Shown here in pieces: positions 10,408-20,967 of a stretch of DNA of 64,000 nt; the first letter of the stretch is position 1; every line of letters begins with the position of its first letter. The stretch covers positions 38,036,976 to 38,100,975 of the forward strand of contig OX381718.1 in the NCBI GenBank assembly GCA_947462335.1, in the 5' to 3' direction. The translations under genes and the position numbers were made by a program. The notes under the pieces were generated by a model. That model was not told the DNA's origin and did no database searches. It saw nothing but the letters and a program-made list of their open reading frames with translations. This DNA is from Harmothoe impar. Lineage: Eukaryota > Annelida > Polychaeta > Phyllodocida > Polynoidae.

Positions 10408-11566
10408 CACTGTTAAAAATTACCATTAATTATACAGAGAACCACCGTTAAATTTAACGGTGCATCACTGTTAGCTGATATTACGGTGAAGCACCGTCAG
10501 CGCAATTGATTTTACATTGAACCTCCGTAAACCATTATGGTAAAGCACTGTTATTTATTTTACTGTGAAATTCCATCTTTTCCAACTAGGTGGCAGCCTA
10601 GTTCTAGACCAGACTTTTGTGAAGCTTCTACTATGATAAGTGGACTAAATGTGTTAGAAATCAAATAGTTCCCTAGTACTTTTTTTCAATACAGCATCAA
10701 CATTCTCGTCTTACACTAAGTTTGATTGAATATTTATAATCAATAGAATATTAACCTTTGTGGGACACCGGCAAGTGGTTTGGATACCATAGACACCCAT
10801 TGTGTGGTAATGAGAAATGAAGAGTTTGGATGCAAAACGACATATCTCCATCCCAGATTTGAAGCATATAGTGCTTTTTGTAAAGACACCCTGAGGTCAA
10901 TTCTTGTACTTTGGTAAAAGAATGTATACTAAGTTGGTCCTAATGAGATGAAAAATGATAAATCGTTGAAAAATAGATTGGGAATTATATTTCACTATCC
11001 CTAATTTGAATTTTTGTCAGATCTTTGTCCTCATTTTTTAAATGGCGCTTATGTCGTTTTGCATCCAAACTCTTCAAATATATATATGCATATCATTATA
11101 GTCATTGTTTTATAACAATCCTAGCATACTTCTGCTTATGGGTTGTAATTGTAAAGTGATATGAGATACTTATCTATGTCTCTCAGTGGTCAATTCATGA
11201 CAAATATGACATCCAGTCACTAAGGTGTCTTTATATATAGGTGTAATTTTATCTGTCCATGTTTGAATAGTAGCAGCCAGGAGTGACGTCACGGCGTCAA
11301 GGCGGGAAGGCTGGTACTACCCCCTGGTGATCAATAGTAGTACTAACTACTTAGTCCTTATCATAAATGAAATAATCCTTAAAGGTTTCAGCCACTACAA
11401 TATCTAATTAATCATCCTTAATCATTATTTTAAAATATCGGTGAAATCCTGTATATAATTACTGTGACTTCCAAAAAATGGTGACCCTAAAATAAACAGT
11501 GAAAGCTTGGCATCCATCGTTGCCAGTGAATCACCGTTTTTTTTCTATGGGGGATTTTTAACAGTG
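10408..11566. mobile_element. MITE-like element, CACTGTTAAAAAT ends, TA flanks
   Basis: A perfect 13-bp terminal inverted repeat (CACTGTTAAAAAT at 10408-10420; its complement at 11554-11566) is flanked on both sides by TA (10406-10407 and 11567-11568), as in Tc1/mariner-type insertions. There is no transposase frame, so it is non-autonomous. The left end holds several near-palindromic blocks around ACGGTG/CACCGT. A second inverted repeat (10818-11076) is nested inside. Confidence 0.7.
10818..11076. mobile_element. Nested 259-bp inverted-repeat element
   Basis: A perfect 26-bp inverted repeat, starting TGAAGAGTTTGGATGC at 10818-10843 with its complement at 11051-11076, encloses about 207 bp without coding potential. 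It lies inside the larger TA-flanked element, so it probably inserted later. A target duplication is not clear. Confidence 0.5.
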
Positions 11567-11929
11567 TAATCTAGTTGATTTAATGTTTTCTGGGATTCAA
11601 GGGGTTCAAGCCAGTAAAAAGGGGTATCTAGGGGGTAATTCATAATTAAAGTTCATGTCAAGATCTTTAAAATAAGATATCATAAAATTATGCTAATATA
11701 CTGCTGATAGTTTTTCGGGAATCACATCTCAAACTTGAGTTGTTATGTGTAACTGAAAGCGATAAATATGCCCTAAATGCCCTGAATCCCATAATAAATA
11801 CTAAAATAGAACAAAAGATCAGATTTATCAAAAATAACCTAAAAAAGTCTAACATTTTAGCGTAGATTTGGCTCTAGGAGGAATTTTCGAGGTCTGTTTT
11901 CAGTTTTAAGTAACTGATGTGATTCCCAA
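11567..11929. other. Intergenic, no gene seen
   Basis: AT-rich sequence with no supported coding frame. Its right end grades into the palindromic repeat that follows. Confidence 0.4.
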
Positions 11930-12960
11930 GAAATGAGGATCAAAATGTTCCATATGGGACAATGGAATGGTTTCCATAGCAACCAGAAAGTGGCATATGT
12001 CCTAACTTCTCATAGAAAACGTTCCATTTACATTCCAAATATAGAATGTTAGCATCAAAAATGGAATAATTCTTAGGAGACTACTGTATTCTCCATATAA
12101 AATTACCTTAATGCATTTTTGGGTCTATTTTCCACTCTTTTGCCAGTATGATGCCCCCTGGTGCCAAACTCAGAACTAAAAATCCCCCCCGAAGGCTGGT
12201 TTTCTGAGGATGGGTCACATATGTTGGGTTCAAATGTTTAAAAGTGAAATGTAGGCTCAAATATGGAATTAATGTATTTCAACATATTCTGTAAGCTCTC
12301 TCTACTTACACATAAGTACGTTACCAAAACACATCAAAGTTATGTGATATTGTATACAAGTAAATTTATTAAAGATTTGTGAGCAGCCAAGCAGAAAGGA
12401 TACTCCGTGCGGCATTAGTTCCGTTTTTTGGCACCAGGGGGCGCCACTATGGCCTTAAATGAAAGAAAAAGAGTAAAAATTACTTTAGGGTACTTTTCTC
12501 TGTAGAAAAAAATTGGAATACACAAAACATTCCATTTTCGGTGAAAAGCCTCTATATTTGGAATGTAAAAAGAACATTTTAAAGCTTAAATGGGTGTCCT
12601 TGTTGGTATGTGTTGCCGTGGAAACATGATTTTCATTCCAAATAGAAAAATTAAAGATACCCCTTGACAGAATGATTCATGGGGGTTACTATGGTCAAAA
12701 CAGAATATAATTACCATTCCTGGGTCAAATTTAATGACGAATAGAATGAAAATGTATGATATATTTCTCATCATCATCATTTTGCTAATTAGATAGGGAT
12801 CTCTGGGAAAATATGAGACTATTTCATGAAGCCATTCCTCAAAAACTAGAATTGATATTTTCAAGTGTAATATATCACTGGAAAGCTGATGACATGAATT
12901 TTAAAGTTGACTTTTTCCTTGGAGTATCCTTTTCCCTTGGCTCTACACATTTTTGCAGGT
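11930..12960. repeat. Diverged palindromic (fold-back) repeat
   Basis: The sequence around 11930-12200, read on the minus strand, resembles about 12395-12700 on the plus strand. Both contain, in order, a CACCAGGGGGC block, a TTTGGAATGTAAA block and a TGGAAAC block. A third, single arm of the same family is at about 20060-20700 on the plus strand. The 92-codon frame at 12586-12864 lies in the arm and is not considered a gene. Ends could not be fixed because of divergence. Confidence 0.55.
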
Positions 12961-13410
12961 TATTATCAAGTAGCAATGAATAATAGTCAAGTTCTCTCTA
13001 GCATGTCCTCTAGCATTGTTATTTTAGAAAAGTGACCCATGACTCGAGTATCTGTCCAGTGGATAAAATACACCACGCATTATAATTGATTAACACGGAT
13101 ATTGTAACAAAATTATGATTTTGTTGTTGTGTTTGTGCAAGTTCTTACTCATGTAATTATTTTGACATGTATTCTGTTACAATGTTTACTTGTTTTGAAA
13201 GAGCATATAGCAACCGACTCTACCTTTCAGTCCAGTAGGTGGGTGGGTCTTGGTTCAGTTACCCTTGTATCCCAGTCACATGTGTGAACGAAGACTTATT
13301 AGCTAATCATTTGAGTAGAACAATCATTTGAGTAGAATCAGAGCCTCTGGACCAGACTAGTGAGAGTCAGGTGGCAGCACCTTAAGGGAGATGCATAACT
13401 AGGGTAGAGG
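12961..13410. other. Intergenic, no gene seen
   Basis: No coding frame or structured repeat recognised. Confidence 0.4.
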
Positions 13411-14176
13411 CACCCTGAGTCGGACAGACACCTTGAGTCGGACACCACTGGTTTTGAATTACATACCCAATATAAATAAGCTACCCTTTGTGTCAACTAA
13501 AAATGAAACCTGTGGTGTTTTTCATTCTAACAAATACAATATACCAAATATTAGCCATCTTATACATGGTGCAATGACTGCATGAACTTGGGGTGTTTTT
13601 GCCATATTTACAAGATGAAAGTCATTTAGCAAATGGGAAAATTGGTTTCCTTGTTCAATCTATATTGGCTTTCCCTTTGTAGTTACAGCATCCCTAGGGG
13701 AAATACAAGTAATATACATATATATATATGATAGTTCAGAGCAATAAATATTTTAGAAATTACCCATAATACTTTGTAAGAGGGGATCCATTCTAAGCAT
13801 CAAATTGCACCTACGGTCGGACACTAATAATAACCAGAGTCAGACACCAATTGTGACATGAATAGGGAGGTTTACATAATGCTTTTTTCATCTGTTACAG
13901 TTATTACACTGTTCTCGGGTCTTATACCGATAATCTGATACAGACAACTTTGCAAAATTTTAATATATTAATGGGTGGACTAGAATAGACTTCCTTAACC
14001 AGGCACTGAACATTGAGTTCGAGCAAAGTTACTTCCATTGACTACCTGTTTGCAGGACATATTAGTATGTTGAGTCTGCCTTCATTTTCTAGGATATCAT
14101 CCAAAAACCTACTGTATATCATATCATAGTGTCCGACTCAAGGATCATTTCTGCCATGAAGTGTCCGACTTAAGGT
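13411..14176. mobile_element. MITE-like element with repeated GAGTCGGACA ends
   Basis: The left end has two direct copies of a CCTTGAGTCGGACAC-type motif (about 13413-13446). The right end has two copies in the opposite orientation (GTGTCCGACTCAAGG at 14129 and GTGTCCGACTTAAGG at 14161). Two more, internal, lie at about 13815-13850. Inverted clusters of short subterminal repeats are typical of transposase-binding ends. No transposase frame is present. The exact ends and target duplication were not resolved. Confidence 0.55.
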
Positions 14177-14879
14177 TCAATTCAACCTTTAGAAATCAGT
14201 ATATTAGATGCAGAATTATTTGTACTTAAGGGAGGAATTGAAATGCAATTCCTTCAGGGATATAAGCTGATGTATTGTATGTGTCAATTGGTGTACTCAT
14301 ATCAAAAGTGGCATACTTTAAATGGGCCAAATCGATCAGCTAAAGATGGTCAGGTAATAATGGTCCAGGAGCGTCCGGAACGGGTGCCTTTACCCTACAT
14401 CTATTGTGTCTGGTCCCTTCGCTGGATGCCTTTTCAAAGAAATAATAAACAATATATACACATGAAACAAATGTTGGTAACCCATTTATGAGCTTAAGCC
14501 ATTTTTAATTGAATCCATAGAAACTATTTGTGAACCCATTAATGATGGCATTGTGAGTTACCAACTTTATATTTTCCAAAAACATGAATAAAGAATTATT
14601 GTCGTTCAGAATATTGATTTTGTTATTTTATCAATGTTAGTTTTCTCTACAATCCAATCTATCAAAGCCAATACCTCTTTTTTATTAAAGGTGGAACACA
14701 GCTTCATATGTTGGGGGAAGGGGGAGTCTTTTACCTGGGTTATATAGCCATTTGATAACTATTTCCACTGACATACGCTGCTACATTCAGGGTACATTAG
14801 TGACTCCTCTAATCACCCAGGCACTAATATTAAACTTGGTAGTAATCCAATACTTATAAATATGAGACTGCTGCTTATT
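14177..14879. other. Intergenic, no gene seen
   Basis: One 82-codon frame at 14243-14491 has no recognisable motif or codon bias and is not called. Confidence 0.4.
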
Positions 14880-15213
14880 CAGAGGCGAAGGAAGCAAATC
14901 TTCATTGGGGGGACCCATGGGGGCCCACTCTAACCAGTTTTTGAGCATCGGCTTTCATGCATGATTGCGCATATACATGCTTATATAGGAGTTATATAGG
15001 AAAGTAGTATTTGAGCCATCATTAATTCTGATTAGGGGCCCAAACCCATGTACCCCACTTTTTTCCTGTATGGGAGAGGAAAAATTTGGGAATTATGTGT
15101 ATTATAGTATAGGGTCCTGACAAATTTTGGGGGGCCCAAACATATTCAGGCCCCCCCTCCTCTGTGATTGGGGGGCCCGGGCCCCCCTGGCCCCCCCTTT
15201 TCCTACGCCACTG
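14880..15213. mobile_element. Short G/C-run MITE (CAGAGGCG...CGCCACTG)
   Basis: Imperfect terminal inverted repeats CAGAGGCGAAGGAA and TTCCTACGCCACTG bracket 334 bp rich in G and C runs. Ends of this CAGNGGCG type are common in hAT-like non-autonomous elements. No matching 8-bp duplication was seen, so the family is tentative. Confidence 0.5.
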
Positions 15214-16831
15214 ACATTTAAAACCAACGTTTAGTGCTAAATATTTGTAGTAGATTATAGACATATTGCAAAGAACATTCACAAAGAGGAATGCAGTAGA
15301 CCCATAAGAGGCTTTTCCAGGCTGGTCAAGGCACACTGAGCTGGTAGACCTAAGGAGCCATACCTCCTGGAGGTGGACCTATGATCCCTGCTTATCCTTT
15401 CACGACTAGGAAACATTGGGCAGAATTGCAATTGCAACCCATCTCAATGAGTTTATGGAGGATGTACTCAGGATGTTTGGACACTGTAGCACTTCTCATG
15501 AGGGATTCCCTCCAGCTATAGACACTTCACATGTGTCACTGTATTTCGGCATCAGGGCAAAGCCTGCGGAACTTGGACCCAGCTAACAAAAACACATTAT
15601 TCTACGTAGAAATAACATTTTTAACTTTAAACACCATTTGACTGTAATGAGGAGCCATACAGAAACATTCTAAAAAATTATATCAGGTATCATATTTTTT
15701 GTGAGGTCGACAGGCTTCACTCAAACCTGTACTCATCTCCGACAGCTGGGCCAAGGGTCATTCACCAGCATATTGCTCTTTGACATGGCGTTTGACAAGT
15801 CATGAAATACGATTAGAATGTCTACTAAAGGCAGAAAAACGGAGTTCTCCTTTCATATGACAGCTTTCCCCTCTGCATATTGTTTTTTCAGTGCACCTGT
15901 CAGGAGGTTGATCATAATGGGGCTGTAATTGGCTGGTAAGGAGGCAAGCTGACATGCAGACTGGCCACAAGAAGGGAAGTTAAGTCATGCAGCGTCTTGT
16001 TCTTTTTCGCCATCTACAAAACTGAATTTCAGTTCTCTGCCTTGTTTCCTGATTTATTTGAACCTGAGATTAAATCAGACTTCACGATACGTCTGCAAAG
16101 ATGTGCAGGTCGACATCATACAATGATAGATAGATATTTATTGCACGCATCGTTCCAATGGAACTTTTTTCGGCGCAAACGAAAGGGGCCTCACAATCAT
16201 CTTAGGCTCCACTTACGATGCTGAACATTTGCGATTCGTGAAATGCTCCATTATGTATATTAATAAACGATAAATAAGGCAAGATGTGAAAAACAATGCA
16301 TGTGTATGTGGCGACCAGATGCAATGTAAGACTAATGCTGGGGTATTCTAAGCGGGAGGGTTAGACATTCCTCTTTTATAATCTAAAAGTAAAGGTACGT
16401 GTCATTCAATGTGGAGAAAGAACCCCCACAAATCAGTCTTTTTCACTGCATAATAATATGTGAGTAGCGAGCTTCCCGGCTGGGAGAGCTATACAGGGCT
16501 ATGGGTTACCACACTCTACCGTATGACGGACAAGTCAGGGTGAGCTGCCTTATATAGGAGGCTCCTAGGTCAGCTGGCCCTTGTCCTGCACCTCAGCACC
16601 CCCCCACACATCCACACAGGTGTATGTGTGTGTGTGTGTGTATGGGGGTTTGTGGTCAACCATACCTCTAGTCACCCCTTCCCACCTGGGTGGGTGTGGG
16701 TGACTGGGGCTCAGTGCTGGTTATGAAACCTGCTATGTGTCTAGGTGCATGTACACAGGGGTAGCACACAGGTAGATTGTTCCCTAAAAAAGGGTGGAGA
16801 CAGAAAGGGTTTTATTATTTCTGTGGGGGTT
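15214..16831. other. Non-coding; conserved-element-like stretch and a GT microsatellite
   Basis: No supported gene. About 15700-16300 is complex, non-repetitive sequence with many homeobox, E-box and TGACAG-type motifs. About 16619-16650 is a (TG)n microsatellite. The part from about 16440 onward may belong to the 3' region of the PLE on the minus strand. Confidence 0.4.
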
Positions 16832-16867
16832 GACCGCGGTATACGGTTTCGACACTAGTCTCATCAG
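16832..16867 (-). ncRNA. Hammerhead-ribozyme-like core in PLE1 3' region
   Basis: On the minus strand the order is CTGATGA, a 3-bp stem II (GAC/GTC, loop TAGT), GAAA, a short stem III (CCG/CGG) and the cleavage triplet GTC. These are the conserved hammerhead core elements. Penelope-like elements are known to carry minimal hammerheads with short stem III. I could not find a convincing stem I in the flanks, so this copy may be inactive or act only as a dimer. Confidence 0.45.
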
Positions 16868-17299
16868 GAGTTTGGTGGCAGGTAGGGGTAGTGAATCAAA
16901 GATTAAATGTTTTTACAAAAATCCTTGAGACACCTGTGTCTGGAGCAAGTCTAATTTTCAGGGTAGACTTGCTCCCCATTCCTTACCAGGGAAATGGTGG
17001 AACCACTTTTTTAGAAAAAGTGGACACGTGCTGAGACACTAATTTAATAGTGTCACGGTGCATAGAAAAAATCTAATAGTAGATTTTTAACTAAACTTGT
17101 CCCGGTAGTATGGGATGAAGCACCAGTATTCAACTGATGTGGTCAAAATTGTGTTTGCCCCCGGTGGTTCTAGGTTTTTGACTAGATCCCGGGGATCCTG
17201 TTTTTACACAGATCCCCCATAAACATTAAATGATCCGTACGGTATTTTATGTTTAGGGCGAACAAAAAAATTTGTTACGAGGCAGTGAGTGTCTTAGCT

Positions 17300-18982
17300 T
17301 CACCCATACACACTGTCCAGTGTGTTTAAACCCCTAGGAGCCTGAGTGCCTAACCGGAAAATCCAGTTAAACTCAATTTTAAGCCTTAGTTTAAGGGCTT
17401 TTTTGCTGAGAGGATGTTACACATAATCTAGCACGTAGACCTTCATGTCCTGGTCGACATTGTGGCCTTGTAGACCGAAGTGGTACTGAACGTCGGTACT
17501 GAGAATGCATTTTTTGGTTTCATACACATGTTTCCACAGTCTTTTCTTTAGTGGGCGGTATGTTTGACCTACATATCTAATGCCGCACTTTCTGCATTCT
17601 AGGCAATAGATGAGGTTGGAGCTACAGCATGAAATCATGCTTTTTGTTTCGAAGCTCACTGTGGTCCCAGGTTTGTATATGCGACCACTTTTGTCCAACT
17701 TGAGGCAGTGTGGGCAATTTTTCCTTTTGCATACGTTTTTTGGAGCATTCTTAGTGATGGCATCCTCTGGGGCAAATGGGTTGTAATGGGTTGCTGCTCT
17801 GACCAAATGGTCTTTAAGGTTTTTAGGCCTCTTGTAGCTGCGGCCCCACCCTTTGCGGTGCATTTTCTTGGTGGTTTTTGATCCACCTAGGCGATCCCAG
17901 TTCTCGGCGACTATGTTTTCTAGTCTCCTGTCATTTAATCTGAATGTGGTTGTCATGAAGATTTTATCTTCTATGGCCAGATCAGTGTCTCTTTCTGAAG
18001 GGTTGAGGAGGTCTGCCCTGCTTCTATCGAGGCATTTCCTCAGTGCTGCTTCTAAGATCACATTTGGGTAGTCACGTGCTTTAAAGTACATGACCATGTT
18101 TCTTAGATGTTTTACAAAGTCAATTTCTCTGCTGCAGATTCTTTTTAATCTGATTAATTGACTGTAGGGGAGACTCTTGGTGCAGTTTGGTGGATGTGCT
18201 GAGTCGAATTTGAGGTAACTGTGAGAGTCTGTTGGTTTACAATACAGATCTGTGTACAGTTTCCTATCTGCACCCACCTTGACTGTTGTGTCTAGAAAAT
18301 TTACTTCTGACAGTGAGTGTTCAGAGGTGAATTTTATGGTGGGGTGTGCATTGTTGAGGTGTTGGATCCAGGTGTTGAGTTTATCAGCGCCATGTTCCCA
18401 GATGAAAAAGATATCATCTATGAATCTGAGCCAGATTGTTGGTCTGCATTCATGTAAATCCAGGATTTCTTCTTCCAGGATGGACATGAATAGACAGGCA
18501 TAGGAGGGTGCTAGGCGAGTGCCCATGGCTGTCCCCCCTATTTGTAGGTAGTTGGTGCCATTAAATTGAAAATTGTTTTTGCTTAAAAAAATTCTCAATA
18601 GATCCACAATGGAGTCATTTTTAGGATTGGTCCAACTAGGGCGATTTTTGTTCAACGCCCGAGAAATTGCATCTATACCTTCATCATTAGGGATGTTAGT
18701 GTATAGTGAACCTACGTCCAGAGTGCCCATAATTGTGCCTTCTTCGAGACAGTCAATTGCTTCAATTTTATTAATGAAGTCAGTTGTGTCTTTGACATAG
18801 GATTCGATTCTGCGTGCCAATGGTTTCAGAAAAATGTCAACGAACGCTGAAATGCGTTCAGTGGCACAACCATTGGCACTGACAATCGGTCTCCCCGGCG
18901 GGGGAGTGACATTCTTGTGTATTTTTGGAAGAAAATACACTTGGGGAGTTTTCACCTTGGAATTGGTGAGCATCCCAGCCAC
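17300..18982 (-). pseudogene. PLE1 reverse transcriptase / GIY-YIG endonuclease, broken at 3' end
   Basis: The main frame (18982 to 17417) has 521 codons. It begins in the first RT blocks (LPKIHKN at about 18-24, GRPIVSANG at about 30-38). It has the catalytic palm motif as FIDD at 187-190, a C-x-H-type cysteine region at about 418-426, and the GIY-YIG start GIRYVGQT at 467-474. The frame then stops at TAA (17417-17419). Downstream, in another frame, the rest of the endonuclease (FNWIFRLGTQAP, then GLN) continues to TGA at 17300-17302. The copy therefore carries a nonsense change plus an indel in an A-run. In an active PLE this protein would nick the target and reverse-transcribe in the nucleus. 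The N terminus is absent. Confidence 0.87.
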
Positions 18983-19125
18983 TAATATGTGATGTGACTG
19001 AAACTAAATTAACGTTTGCCACATTAACAGCAGATGAATCTGTCGCGAGTGCTCGATGCTGTAACTTTGACGCCATGTTCAGCAACTTGTAGCTAATGCA
19101 TGATAATTTATGCAACTCAGATTGA

Positions 19126-19133
19126 GTCTACAC
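19126..19133. repeat. Left copy of putative 8-bp target duplication GTCTACAC
   Basis: Direct repeat with 26563-26570, immediately outside the G-rich ends of the large transposon. The C and G runs make the exact limit uncertain by 1-3 bases. Confidence 0.5.
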
Positions 19134-19990
19134 CCGGGGGGGGGGCACTTAGTATATTTTGTATACACAGGTGTGCGGCTGGCAAGGATAGTTTATCAAC
19201 AAAATCTCCCTAGCAAGGGTCCTGTTTCAGAGAAAAATCTCTCTAGCAAGGGTCTACTTTTGACAAAATCGCCCTAGCAAGGGTCACTTTTTCACCAAAA
19301 TGACCCGTTTTTCACCTAAATGTCCCAATTTAGCCCATTTTTTTCGTTAAAGTTATGTAGACATGGGTTAAATTTCTCAGTGAAATTACTCATCCATTGT
19401 ACATTTTGTGTTTTTCCTCTTAGTAGTCTGGAGGTTGTGAGCTAGGACCTCGCAGCGAACGACGTACAGAGGGTTTTTGATGATTCTGGCTCGTGAGACC
19501 CCATTGAACAAAATCCCATACTGTGCCAAGCTGGCACCGCTGGGGAAATTCCGTAAACGACGTTTTTCCAAAATGGCTCCCAGGAAAATGATGACATTCA
19601 GAAAAATGGATATCTCTGCTGTTTGTAGGTCTACAATTTTGATTTCAACACCAAAGGATATGTTTACAAGGTCATACGTTCATAATCTGTCCATATGAAA
19701 GTGATTCAAAGTCAAGGTCAAGGTCAATTTAGAGGTCAAACTTCATTTTCCTGTACTTTTCATTAAAATCAACTATATAATGCTAGATATTATTATCAGA
19801 GGCATGTTGAAGGTCAAATGATTCAAGATAAAGGTCAAGGTCAAGGTCAAAGCAATGATTAAGCTTCCAATTTAGCTATTTTTCACTTGATCACGTGTGG
19901 GTCCAATCTATCACATGTTCATAATGTCACAGGCTCTTACCATAACGATATAAGAGGTAATATTTCTCAAGGTCAACGTCATATTACTGA
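19134..19990 (+). repeat. Left terminal inverted repeat of the Academ-like transposon
   Basis: Matches the reverse complement of about 25640-26562. Landmarks are the G10 run at 19136-19145, three CCTAGCAAGGGT-type units (about 19207-19282), a GTGCCAAGCTGGCACC near-palindrome (about 19520), and clusters of TCAAGGTCA at about 19710-19730 and 19830-19850. The inner limit is approximate. Confidence 0.75.
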
Positions 19991-20059
19991 TTAGCTTAAT
20001 TTTTTACCTTTAAATTAGTCAGAATATGAAAAATACATTCTGTTAATTAAGTATAATTC

Positions 20060-20700
20060 TTCATTAAAAGATAATTGTGGATCAACAAGGGAAAAGGGAC
20101 CTCTGTGCGGGATTTTTAGTACCCACTTTGGCCACCAGGGGGCCCCATATAGCCAAGAAGGACCAAAATGTAGTAAAAACTTATCTATATTAATTCTTTA
20201 TGTGGAATATGATAGGCCACATTTGAAGATTCCATCTTTGGTGAAAACATTCCATATTTGGAATGGAAAAGAACGTTTTTGGGCCTAAATTGGTGTTTTT
20301 GCACATGTTTGTTGCCATGGAAACATGATTTTCATTCTAAATTGAAAAATTAAAAAGATTGGTTGATAGAAGGCCCCACAACGATTTCTATGCTGAAAAC
20401 AGAGTGTAAATACCATTTTTGGATCAAAAGCTGTGACCAAATGTTTGAAAAAGATTGGATATTTGGTAATTAGCATAATTATGCTAATTAGATAGGAATA
20501 TCTCTAAGACAAAGCAAGATAGAGCTTATTGGCATTGAAGATTGGACAGTGACCACACATATTCAGAAAGCCAGTACTCAAAAACTAGAAGTGCACGCAT
20601 GGTACCTGCTAATAAAAGATATCATTGGAAAGCTGATGACATCAATTTTATTATTGAGTTTTTACCTTGGAGGACCCTTTTCCCTCAACTGTCCACAATT
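20060..20700 (+). repeat. Single arm of the fold-back repeat family seen at 11.9-12.9 kb
   Basis: Follows the same order of blocks as about 12400-12960: CACCAGGGGGC, TTTGGAATGGAAA, CATGGAAACATGATTTTC and GATATCATTGGAAAGCTGATGACAT. It is inserted or captured inside the transposon, next to its left TIR. No gene is called in it. Confidence 0.55.
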
Positions 20701-20967
20701 AACCAAAAGATCAAGGTCTATATAAGAACAATCAGTTTAATGAACATTGAGATCAATTTGGTTCATCATCTGAGAAACTGTCATCCATCATAACTTTCTC
20801 TGGGTTTCGGCACCCATCACCACCATCACACTTGCAGAACACACTGCATTGCAGCCGTGCTGTTGCACATGTACATTTGGCTGTGGTACAGTTTTCACAT
20901 CAGCACTTGATCAGCTTTAGAATGTACTCAGGAGCTGGCAGTGTGTTCCTAGTGGTCATAACAGGCA

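Larger units (their letters stand above)
16832..18982 (-). mobile_element. Penelope-like element, 5'-truncated and decayed (PLE1)
   Basis: Contains on the minus strand a Penelope-type reverse transcriptase, a GIY-YIG endonuclease, a 3' tail and a hammerhead-like core at its far end. The N-terminal part upstream of the first RT motif is missing: homology starts at about 18966, next to unrelated sequence. Both ends are approximate; no terminal repeat was resolved. The XPG-domain transposon lies about 150 bp beyond the 5' end. Confidence 0.85.

Noticed and set aside
12586..12864. 92-codon frame, with a similar one at 20285-20476
   Set aside because: Both lie in arms of the same repeat family; similarity reflects the repeat.
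18858..19115. 85-codon minus-strand frame with a good start context, overlapping the PLE1 start
   Set aside because: Runs into PLE1 in the wrong frame and has no recognisable motif. It could be a host 5' exon, but there is no downstream partner to support it.
19477..19698. A 73-codon frame matching another at 26134-26484 on the opposite strand
   Set aside because: The two frames lie in the opposite inverted repeats of one transposon, so the match follows from the TIR homology and does not show a gene.
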